A stretch of 13,790 nucleotides of DNA from JBBKWX01 sp037969175 (GTDB taxonomy: Bacteria; Bacteroidota; Bacteroidia; AKYH767-A; JBBKVM01), in NCBI GenBank assembly GCA_037969175.1, contig JBBKWX010000084.1:1-13790 (forward strand), given 5' to 3'. A program made the translations under genes and the position numbers. The notes under the pieces are model-generated. The model was not told where the DNA came from. It did not search any database and saw only the letters and a program-made list of their open reading frames with translations. This document shows, piece after piece, positions 1 to 7,310 of the stretch (positions are counted from its first letter, which is position 1; each line of letters opens with the position of its first letter).

Positions 1-1632
1 CATCATTACCTTACTTACAATGGAGAGATCTATAATTACAAAGAAATAAAAGAAGAACTTCTGAGCCTGGGTCACCGATTTGAAACACAAAGTGATTCTG
101 AAGTTTTACTGGCATCTTACCTGGAATGGGGAAAGAATTGTGTGCAACGTTTCATGGGAATGTGGGCTTTTGTTATCTGGGATGATGAGAAAAAAGAATT
201 ATTTGCTTCGAGAGACAGGTTTGGGATAAAACCATTCTACTATCTGCATTCCGGAAAACGATTTTATTTTGGGTCGGAATACAAAGCATTGAAACCATCT
301 CCGATCTGGAATTCATCTCTCAATGATCAGCAGGTGAGCCGCGGCCTGCAGATGGGTTGGCTTGCCTATCATGATGAATCCTATTTCCAATATTTAAAAG
401 CTTTACCTGCCGCACATAATTTGGTATTTAAAGATGGGGATCTTAAGATCGAACGTTATTGGAATATCGATCCGGAGCAAAAGATCAGGCTGAGCAAGGA
501 AGAAAAAATCGAGAAGTTTAACGAACTTTTCATGCAGAGCATTTCACAACATATGCGTGCAGATGTTCCTGTTGGTTCATGCCTCAGTGGCGGACTCGAT
601 TCCTCTGCTATCGTAAGTGCTGTTCAAAAATTATATCCCGATACTCCATATAAGACCTATTCTATCTATTATGATGGTGAAGGGGATGTAGATGAAAGGC
701 CATTCATCTCTGAAGTAATAAAAAAGTATCCTGCGCTTCAGCCTCATTATTATTCTCCAAAAGAATCTGATCTTGAAGAGGCATTTCATAAAGCGGTTTA
801 TCATGCTGATGTTCCTGTAACAGGTTCCTCCTTTATGTCACAATATTATCTGATGAAATTGATCGGTGATGATGGGATAAAAGTGGTTCTCGATGGGCAG
901 GGAGCGGATGAATATTTGGGTGGATACATGCATTCATTTTATCGTTCAATTTCAGGAATGATGAAAAAGCTGGAGGCAGCGAAAGTTGTTTCTACACTAA
1001 ATGGTTTGAGGCAAGATCAAGGTTATAGTTTTGGAAAGCTTACCAATGTTTTAGCCAAGTCGGCTTTATCTATGCTCGCTTCCGAACATTCTTTGTATGC
1101 GATGGAGTATACCTATTATTATCCTTTTTTATCTGATGTTAATTTAAACGGTACTCCCTTTGATCTGCCTGCTGTAAAGGGTTCTGATCTGGATGCATTT
1201 TTATATCAGTTGATGTTTACCACCAGCCTTCCTTCACTCTTGCATTACGAAGATCGCAACAGTATGGCTTTTTCTATCGAAAGCAGAGTTCCTTTTTTGG
1301 ATCATCGCCTGGTTGAATTTGTTTTTTCTTTAGAGGATGATGACCGGATAAATAAAGCTGTAACTAAAGATATTTTACGCAAGAGTTTATCCGGAATTCT
1401 ACCCGAAGCAATTACTAACCGCAAAGACAAGAAAGGTTTTGTCACACCCGGAGAAGTGAAATGGCTGCGTGGACCTCTTCGTTTTCTTTTAGATGCCAAA
1501 GTGGAGGAGCTGCCGGGCATGCACAAAGAGAAGATCCGCAAGATGATCTCCGAATTCAAAGCCGGCGACAACAGCAAAGCCAATTTGGTCTGGAGGATCT
1601 GTGTTTTGAACTACTGGGTAGGGAAGCAGTAA
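1..1632 (+). CDS. asnB: Asparagine synthase, glutamine-hydrolysing (5' truncated by window edge)
   Basis: Transfers ammonia from glutamine to an adenylated carboxylate; the classical product is asparagine. The frame is open from base 1, so the gene starts upstream; 543 residues are visible. The first visible residues carry the class II glutaminase motif NGEIYN (visible residues 7-12), followed by SDSE and SRDRFGIKPFYY. The synthetase domain has the ATP-binding PP-loop SGGLDSS at bases 586-606 (visible residues 196-202), then DGQGADEYLGGY and the late motif ESRVPFLDHRLVEF. By comparison with E. coli AsnB, where NGE lies near residue 74, about 65-80 residues are missing, including the catalytic Cys2. 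The total would be a little over 600 residues, typical of the long AsnB form common in polysaccharide loci, where such enzymes may amidate sugar acids instead of aspartate. G+C is visibly higher than in the genes that follow. The GTG at 142 is internal. Family certain; substrate not determined. Confidence 0.95.
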   Translation, partial: HHYLTYNGEIYNYKEIKEELLSLGHRFETQSDSEVLLASYLEWGKNCVQRFMGMWAFVIWDDEKKELFASRDRFGIKPFYYLHSGKRFYFGSEYKALKPSPIWNSSLNDQQVSRGLQMGWLAYHDESYFQYLKALPAAHNLVFKDGDLKIERYWNIDPEQKIRLSKEEKIEKFNELFMQSISQHMRADVPVGSCLSGGLDSSAIVSAVQKLYPDTPYKTYSIYYDGEGDVDERPFISEVIKKYPALQPHYYSPKESDLEEAFHKAVYHADVPVTGSSFMSQYYLMKLIGDDGIKVVLDGQGADEYLGGYMHSFYRSISGMMKKLEAAKVVSTLNGLRQDQGYSFGKLTNVLAKSALSMLASEHSLYAMEYTYYYPFLSDVNLNGTPFDLPAVKGSDLDAFLYQLMFTTSLPSLLHYEDRNSMAFSIESRVPFLDHRLVEFVFSLEDDDRINKAVTKDILRKSLSGILPEAITNRKDKKGFVTPGEVKWLRGPLRFLLDAKVEELPGMHKEKIRKMISEFKAGDNSKANLVWRICVLNYWVGKQ

Positions 1633-1663
1633 GGTAGAATCATATAATCACCCAAGATTTATG

Positions 1664-1671
1664 TACGTTCG
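1664..1671 (+). promoter_or_regulatory. Possible Bacteroidetes -7 promoter element
   Basis: TACGTTCG matches the Bacteroidetes -7 consensus TAnnTTTG at all but one fixed position. It lies about 105 bases before the start of the first giant surface protein, in the only gap (1633-1776) that could drive it. No TTG -33 element is visible at the usual 19-21 base spacing, so the call is weak. Confidence 0.22.
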
Positions 1672-1776
1672 CCCCTAAATTTAAGTAGTTTGCTTAATTA
1701 GGATTGGATTAATAGTTCATTATTCTAAATTGCTGTTTATTAGCAATCAAAAGTAAAATCATAAACCAATTTTGTA

Positions 1777-4700
1777 ATGAAACATTTGAATTCTACAGTG
1801 CTATCTTTGACATTATTGATTATTAGCCAGCTTTTCAATAATTCTCAAACATTTGGTTTTTCGGATCCTGATATTAAGTTTTCTAAAGCATTCAGTAAAA
1901 TTGCCGGAGGTCAGAATCAATATGCAATCAGGTCTAATGATGGAATGATGATTTTTGATAATGGAGGTTTCACTATTCAACATTTGAGATTAAATGATGT
2001 GAAGACTAAATCTCAAATCACAACAGGAAATAATTATAAGGTTACAAATATTAGAGTGGATTTTGCCAATTCTAATTCCGGAGCACAGTTGAATCCTCAA
2101 AATCCGACAGGTTCTTATTCGAATTATTTTTTTGGTAATGATCCCTCAAAATGGGAAACCAATGTCCTAGAGCATAATGAGTTATATTGTTCTGATGTCT
2201 ATAAGAAAATTGATGTTAAATTTTATTCTAATAAAGCAGGAGTTAAATACGATTTTATAATTAAACCGGGAAGCAGACCTGAGAATATAGAAGTAAAATA
2301 TTCTGGTATAAATTCACTTAGTATTGACGGTTCAGGAAAATTAATTGTAGAATCAGAAGCTGGAATTGTCCATGAATATATGCCTAAATCTTATCAGGTT
2401 ATTAATGGCAAAGAAATATTAGTACCCGTTAGTTATTTAAAGCTGTCTAATAATTCTATTGGATTCAATATAGGTAACTATGATAGAACATTAGCTTTGA
2501 TAATCGACCCTATAATCTATTCTACTTTTGTTGGTGGATTGGGTGATGATTATTTATGGGGAGGAAGTATGAAGAAAGATGTAGCCGGTAATATTTATTT
2601 TTCCGGAAGAACTACAAGCTCAGGTTTTCCAACTACTCCAGGTTCATTTGATATTACTTACAATGGTGGATTTGATGGGTTCGTTATGAAAATGAATGCA
2701 AGCGGAACCAGCCCAATATTCTCAACTTTTATAGGAGGTACAGGTAATGATTATGCCTATAGTACTGCTATCGATATTGCAGAAAATATATTCGTAGCTG
2801 GTGTAACTACATCAACAAATTTCCCAACCACTGTTGGTGCATATCAAACATCAAAGTCATTGGGTGATGATGGGTTTATATTTAAACTAAATCCTGCGGG
2901 AAATGCTTTGATATTCGCCAGTTATTTAGGTGGTTTAGGGAATGATTATGTAAGAGATATGGCAATTGATGATTTGGGAAATTCATATATCATAACTGAA
3001 ACAACAGGAAGTTTCCCCACAACTATTGGTGCATATAGTACAACATACAATGGTGGTCCATATGATGGTGCATTAACTAAAATGAACGCTACTGGATCTG
3101 CATTGATCTACTCTTCTTATCTTGGAAGTTCAGACGATGATAACCCTTCAGCTGTAGCTGTTGATGCAAATTATAATGCATATGTAACAGGATTTACTTC
3201 AGGTACTGGATTTCCAACTACTGTTGGGGCGTATGATCAAACTTATAATGGTGGATTGTATGATTGCTTTGTTACAAAGTTTAATGTTGCAGGAACAGGT
3301 TTAGTTTATTCAACATTTATCGGAGGTCCCGGGAATGACCAGAATTGGAATACCGCAAGTTTAAATGCTGCAAATGAAATGTTAATTGGAGGATTTTGCG
3401 CTGCAGGATTTCCAACAACTGCAGGAGCATTCTCAACAGTTATAAGTGGCTCAACTGATGGGTTTATTGCAAAATTAAATTCTACTGGTTCGGCCTTAGT
3501 TTTCTCGACCTATTTAGGAGGTTCAAATGCTGACCAAGTATACCATGCTTCTTTTGCCCAAACAGGAAATATTTTTGTTACAGGTAATACCAGCAGTTCA
3601 AACTTTCCAATTCGAGGTTGTGCTGTAGATTCAACGTATAATGGATTGCAAGATGCATTTGTTTCAGTTTTTGATTCAAATGCTTCCAGTCTGTTATATT
3701 CTACATTCTTGGGTGGATCTCAAAATGATAGAGGAGCTGCAATTATAGGAGATGGAAATTTTGCATATGTATTAGGTGAAACAGGATCAAGTAATTTCCC
3801 TTCTTCAACTGGTGCATTTGATGAAACTTATAATGGTGGTAATTATGATGTCTTCCTTACAAAAATTGATATCGGAGGAAATACAATTGCAAACTTTACA
3901 AGTATTCCATCTGTTTGTGTTGGTTCTACCGTAAGTTTTATCAACACTTCAATTGGTACCACAACTTTTTCTTGGGATTTTGGCAACGGAAATTTTAGTT
4001 CATCTGCAAACCCTAGCCAGGTATATACTTCGGCTGGTGTGTATGTTGTTACACTCACTGCAAATGGCCCGTGTGGAAGCAATGTGTTTAGTCAGAATAT
4101 AACCGTCAATCCATTGCCAAATGTTGTTATCACAGCTTTAAATCCTGTATGTTTTAATACCCCTCCATTTCAACTTACTAATGCTTCTCCTGTAGGTGGT
4201 GTATATTCCGGGACAGGAATTTCAGCCGGGATTTTTAACCCTTCAGTTGCGGGTCCAGGCTCACATGCTTATGTTTATTCTGTAACTGACACAAACGGAT
4301 GTTCTGCAAATAATAGTTCAACAATTGTTGTACTATCTCTTCCTGTAGTCTCATTTAATTTACCAACGAGTGTTTGTTTGAATTCAGGTTCTATTATTAT
4401 GAATGCGACTCCGATTGGAGGATCGTTTGCTGGTCCGGGTGTATCTGGTTCAACATTTGATCCAATGGTTGCAGGGATTGGAACACATTCCATTACTTAC
4501 AGTTTTACAGATCAATTTGGTTGTTCTGCTTCTGGTTCTTCTTCAATTACAGTTTCTGATCTTCCATTAGTTTCTTTGGCTGCTTTTCCAGCAGTTTGTA
4601 TTGACAATGGAAATGTCAGTTTAACAGGTGGCTTGCCTATTGGCGGAACTTATAGTGGAACCGGTGTTACTGGCAGCAATTTCGACCCTTCAGCGGCTGG

Positions 4701-6156
4701 TGCCGGAGTTCATCAGATTACATATACTTTTGTAAATGCATCCGGTTGCACTGGATCAGATTTTCAAAATATTACTGTTAATACTATTCCAATTGTAACA
4801 TTAGCTGCAGTTCTGGATATGTGTATTGATGCACAACCAATTCAGCTGAATGGTACCCCCATTGGTGGAAGCTATTCTGGATCCGGAGTTAGTGGAACTA
4901 GCTTCAATCCTTCAGTTGCTGGAAGTGGATTACATCAAATTGTATATTCATTTATTGACAATAATGGTTGTAGCTCAAGCGCATCAATTAATATTCAAGT
5001 AAATGCATTGCCTGTAGTATCCACTACTAATTACGGTTCTATAGATATTTCTTTCCCATCAGTTATACTTAGTGGTGGATTACCATTAGGTGGTGTATAT
5101 TCGGGTACTGGAGTAATAGGAAATATTTTTTATCCTTCAGTTGCAGGGATTGGAGTTCATTCAATTACTTATACTTATACTAATGAGTTTGGTTGTATAG
5201 GTCTTGCTATAGAAACTATTGAAGTTACTCAATCACTTTTAGTAACACTCGATCCATTCAATAATATATGTATGAATTCTGGGCCTTTAACCCTGATAGG
5301 TGGTTCCCCGGTGGGTGGTACATATTCAGGAAGCTTTGTATCTGGTGGCTTGTTTGATCCTGCTATTTCAGGAACCGGAACGTTCACAATCACTTATACT
5401 TTGAATGGACAATCAGCTTCTCAAACTATTACTGTTGATCCAATTCCAATTGTTAGTGTTTCAGTTCAGTCTTCTATTAGTTGTGCTCCCAATACAATTT
5501 ATATTGGATATGGCCCTCAAACATTACTATTAACAGCTTCTACAATTACCGGAGTTTCTTACCAATGGTATCTTGATGGAGTACAAATACCTGGTGCAAG
5601 CAATTCAACATATTCAGCTGCCGGTGCCGGCATGTATTCTGTGATTGTCACTGACGCGAACGGATGTACTTCTGATATGTCAGGATCTGGAACAGCAATT
5701 TATATTAACAGTATTGATGTGAGATGCGGTCATAATCTGGACAAAGTGTTGCTTTGTCATTACCCTCCGGGTAATAATGGAAATCCACAATCAATTTGCA
5801 TTTCTCCAAATGCAGTACAAGCCCATCTTGATAACCACCCTGGAGATTGCCTCGGAGTATGTAACAGTAGCTCCAAAGTGGAAGTGGTTTTTGCAAATAT
5901 GGATCTTCATCTTAGTCCTAATCCTGCAACCGAATTTGCTGTATTATCGATCATTCCTTTTTATTCTTCAAATTTTAGTGTAGAATTATATGATATAGAA
6001 GGCCGATTGGTAATTGAACTACACAAAGGTAAATTTGCAGAAAACCATGAAGTTGAAATAAATATTGTTACGAAAATGCTAAATTCAGGGTTCTATTTTG
6101 TAACACTCAAAACGGATCAGGAAATTATTACATCAAAATTGATCATTACCAAATAA
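1777..6156 (+). CDS. Giant T9SS-exported surface protein: SBBP propeller, PKD, Ig-like repeats, type A sorting domain
   Basis: 1459 residues, inferred to be exported by Sec and then T9SS to the cell surface or medium. Domains in order: signal peptide (about 1-27, basic start then LSLTLLIISQLF); conserved region before the propeller (about 45-245, resembling the region called DUF7948, with KYDFIIKPGS and LIIDPIIYSTFVGG); seven SBBP repeats (about 248-704) with Y/FSTyxGGxgxD and FPTTxGAY signatures; PKD domain (about 705-779, FSWDFGNGN); six Ig-like repeats (780-1223) with GGxYSGxGVsG and C-x49/48-C; another Ig-like domain (about 1224-1310, YQWYLDG, ITGV, AGMYSVIVTDANGC); Cys/His-rich module (1317-1362); type A T9SS sorting domain (about 1376-1459, LSPNPAT, VELYDIEGRLV, LNSGFYFVTL, terminal SKLIITK). 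No enzyme motif is seen; adhesion or surface structure is the likely role. It is followed by a terminator, so probably monocistronic. It is a paralogue of the protein at 7311-12392. The ATG is directly followed by the signal peptide. Confidence 0.93.
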   Translation: MKHLNSTVLSLTLLIISQLFNNSQTFGFSDPDIKFSKAFSKIAGGQNQYAIRSNDGMMIFDNGGFTIQHLRLNDVKTKSQITTGNNYKVTNIRVDFANSNSGAQLNPQNPTGSYSNYFFGNDPSKWETNVLEHNELYCSDVYKKIDVKFYSNKAGVKYDFIIKPGSRPENIEVKYSGINSLSIDGSGKLIVESEAGIVHEYMPKSYQVINGKEILVPVSYLKLSNNSIGFNIGNYDRTLALIIDPIIYSTFVGGLGDDYLWGGSMKKDVAGNIYFSGRTTSSGFPTTPGSFDITYNGGFDGFVMKMNASGTSPIFSTFIGGTGNDYAYSTAIDIAENIFVAGVTTSTNFPTTVGAYQTSKSLGDDGFIFKLNPAGNALIFASYLGGLGNDYVRDMAIDDLGNSYIITETTGSFPTTIGAYSTTYNGGPYDGALTKMNATGSALIYSSYLGSSDDDNPSAVAVDANYNAYVTGFTSGTGFPTTVGAYDQTYNGGLYDCFVTKFNVAGTGLVYSTFIGGPGNDQNWNTASLNAANEMLIGGFCAAGFPTTAGAFSTVISGSTDGFIAKLNSTGSALVFSTYLGGSNADQVYHASFAQTGNIFVTGNTSSSNFPIRGCAVDSTYNGLQDAFVSVFDSNASSLLYSTFLGGSQNDRGAAIIGDGNFAYVLGETGSSNFPSSTGAFDETYNGGNYDVFLTKIDIGGNTIANFTSIPSVCVGSTVSFINTSIGTTTFSWDFGNGNFSSSANPSQVYTSAGVYVVTLTANGPCGSNVFSQNITVNPLPNVVITALNPVCFNTPPFQLTNASPVGGVYSGTGISAGIFNPSVAGPGSHAYVYSVTDTNGCSANNSSTIVVLSLPVVSFNLPTSVCLNSGSIIMNATPIGGSFAGPGVSGSTFDPMVAGIGTHSITYSFTDQFGCSASGSSSITVSDLPLVSLAAFPAVCIDNGNVSLTGGLPIGGTYSGTGVTGSNFDPSAAGAGVHQITYTFVNASGCTGSDFQNITVNTIPIVTLAAVLDMCIDAQPIQLNGTPIGGSYSGSGVSGTSFNPSVAGSGLHQIVYSFIDNNGCSSSASINIQVNALPVVSTTNYGSIDISFPSVILSGGLPLGGVYSGTGVIGNIFYPSVAGIGVHSITYTYTNEFGCIGLAIETIEVTQSLLVTLDPFNNICMNSGPLTLIGGSPVGGTYSGSFVSGGLFDPAISGTGTFTITYTLNGQSASQTITVDPIPIVSVSVQSSISCAPNTIYIGYGPQTLLLTASTITGVSYQWYLDGVQIPGASNSTYSAAGAGMYSVIVTDANGCTSDMSGSGTAIYINSIDVRCGHNLDKVLLCHYPPGNNGNPQSICISPNAVQAHLDNHPGDCLGVCNSSSKVEVVFANMDLHLSPNPATEFAVLSIIPFYSSNFSVELYDIEGRLVIELHKGKFAENHEVEINIVTKMLNSGFYFVTLKTDQEIITSKLIITK
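2518..3888 (+). repeat. Seven SBBP beta-propeller repeats (protein-level, first giant protein)
   Basis: Residues 248-704 divide into seven units of about 65 residues, starting at about residues 248, 315, 380, 445, 511, 576 and 641. Each starts with a Y/F-S-T/S-Y/F-x-G-G-like strand, continues with a NxYxtGxT strand and a FPTTxGAY loop, and ends with DGFxxKxNxxG. Seven units suggest one closed seven-bladed propeller. Blade 6 has FPIRGC in place of the FPTT loop. The DNA copies are diverged. Confidence 0.85.
4114..5445 (+). repeat. Six tandem Ig-like repeats of about 75 codons (first giant protein)
   Basis: Residues 780-1223 are six units with a common pattern: P-x-V-x-(S/T)-L, then a VC near position 12, G-G-x-Y-S-G-x-G-V/I, F-x-P-x-x-A-G-x-G-x-H, xITYxFTDxxGC. 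First cysteines are at 792, 867, 941, 1016 and 1165; second cysteines at 842, 916, 991, 1065 and 1140. Unit 5 lacks the first Cys and unit 6 lacks the second. Each Cys pair presumably forms an intradomain disulfide. Confidence 0.85.
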
Positions 6157-6176
6157 TCACAGAATTTTGGTTTATA

Positions 6177-6209
6177 AAAGGGAACATGCAATTAAGGCAT
6201 GTTCCCTTT
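6177..6209 (+). terminator. Hairpin transcription terminator after the first giant gene
   Basis: A perfect 13-bp inverted repeat (arms 6177-6189 and 6197-6209, AAAGGGAACATGC against its complement) encloses a 7-base loop, AATTAAG. It starts 20 bases after the stop codon at 6154-6156. The 3' arm ends in TTT followed by GCTTTG, so the U-tract is short. The stem is long and G+C-rich compared with its surroundings. It should separate the first giant gene from the methyltransferase unit. The gap beyond it, up to 6409, shows no promoter that I can support. Confidence 0.8.
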
Positions 6210-6409
6210 GCTTTGAAAGGCATAAGACCAGGATAGTTGGTATTCGTAAAGATTTAGTATAATAGCCTGATAATAAAATATGTGTAATGTATTTGTTATT
6301 TTGCATGATATGATTTGATCCTGCTGGTTATATTTACAGAATCATCAGATAGAATAAACTAATTTTTGATTTGTGTAAGTAGAACAAATCAACTCAAAAC
6401 TTGTAGAGA

Positions 6410-7255
6410 ATGCGATCAATTGTTGCAGAATTATTTAGAATATTTTTTAGAATTCCATTCGCAAAGAAATTATTTTACCAAATGCATATTCGCATTTTTG
6501 CGCCTTTGAATTTGTTTAAAGGAGTAGTAAAAAGAGTGAAGTTTAAAAATAATATTACTTTAGATTTGCATGTAGAAGACTGGATCCAGCAAAGCTTGTA
6601 TTTTCTTGGAACATATGAAGAAGCAGAACTTGAATTTGTCAAAAATTCATTAGGCAAAGGAGATGTTTTCATAGATATTGGAACCAATATTGGCCTCCAT
6701 TCATTATATGCATCTAGCTTAGTTGGAGAAAGTGGGGAGGTTATTTCTTTTGAACCCTTTAATAAGACTTTTGAAACTTTGAAAAACAATGTTTCTTTAA
6801 ATAATTCAGCCAATATAAGACTTGAGAAAATCGCTATAGCTGAATCTGAAAAAGAAATCGAAATTTTTTATGATTCTGATAATGCCAATTTAGGAATGGC
6901 ATCTTCCTATGCCGGTAAGAAATCATACTCAGAGAAAATTGCTGCAATTTCGCTTGACCTTTATCTACTACAGAATCCGGTTCATCAAATTGATTTTATT
7001 AAGCTTGATATAGAAGGAGCTGAATATTACGCTTTGCAGGGAATGAATACTACATTAAAAAAGTTCAACCCAAAGTTGCTTATAGAAATTGAAGAAGAGA
7101 TAATAGCAAGAACTGATTATACGGCGGGTGATATGATTCAGTACTTATCCGACTTGGGATACCAACAATACTTTATTGATGAAAAGGGTAATTTATCAGA
7201 TAGAAATGTAAATTATAACCGAAAGAATTATGCTTTTTTAAAAGCCATAATATAG
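6410..7255 (+). CDS. FkbM-family SAM-dependent methyltransferase
   Basis: 281 residues, a usual length for the family. Expected to transfer a methyl group from S-adenosylmethionine to a hydroxyl of a sugar or another small acceptor in the cytoplasm. The SAM-binding motif I is DVFIDIGTNIGLHSLYAS (residues 85-102), followed by the acidic strand end VISFEP (111-116, ribose-binding Glu115) and LKNNVSLNN. The family-typical post-core motif IDFIKLDIEGAEYYALQGM (194-212) and the strand PKLLIEI (221-227) complete the Rossmann-like core. Residues 1-60 are a basic, amphipathic N-terminal stretch common in FkbM proteins of glycan loci. The ATG follows a gap of 253 bases holding the upstream gene's terminator. 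The next gene begins 31-55 bases downstream with no terminator between, so the two probably share a transcript. It is A+T-rich like its neighbours. FkbM members are frequent in surface-polysaccharide clusters; the acceptor cannot be read from sequence. Confidence 0.92.
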   Translation: MRSIVAELFRIFFRIPFAKKLFYQMHIRIFAPLNLFKGVVKRVKFKNNITLDLHVEDWIQQSLYFLGTYEEAELEFVKNSLGKGDVFIDIGTNIGLHSLYASSLVGESGEVISFEPFNKTFETLKNNVSLNNSANIRLEKIAIAESEKEIEIFYDSDNANLGMASSYAGKKSYSEKIAAISLDLYLLQNPVHQIDFIKLDIEGAEYYALQGMNTTLKKFNPKLLIEIEEEIIARTDYTAGDMIQYLSDLGYQQYFIDEKGNLSDRNVNYNRKNYAFLKAII

Positions 7256-7310
7256 CTTCAATAGAAAGAATTCTAAAAAGTCTGCAATGGGAACCATAAT
7301 CCTGTATCAC

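Noticed and set aside
1302..1583. Open frame on the minus strand inside the asparagine synthase
   Set aside because: It lies wholly within a clear conserved gene and its translation resembles no protein pattern; it is a shadow of the plus-strand gene.
142..1632. GTG at 142 as the start of the asparagine synthase
   Set aside because: The same frame is open back to base 1 and encodes conserved glutaminase residues (NGEIYN, SDSE), so the true start is outside the window.
1729..1747. Small inverted repeat ATTGCT/AGCAAT with a 7-base loop before the first giant gene
   Set aside because: Only six base pairs, A+T-rich, no U-tract, and of a size expected by chance in such sequence. No terminator for the asparagine synthase could be supported.
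3843..5983. Short open frames on the minus strand and in another plus frame inside the first giant gene
   Set aside because: They are contained in the repeat-coding region, have no start context, and read as low-information shadow translations.
6329..6336. TATATTTA as a promoter element for the methyltransferase gene
   Set aside because: It misses the final G of TAnnTTTG and has no TTG at a suitable spacing; A+T-rich spacers give such matches by chance.
7287..7310. ATG at 7287 as the start of the second giant protein
   Set aside because: It adds eight residues before a complete signal peptide. The ATG at 7311 gives an N-terminus one residue different in length from the paralogue. It remains possible.
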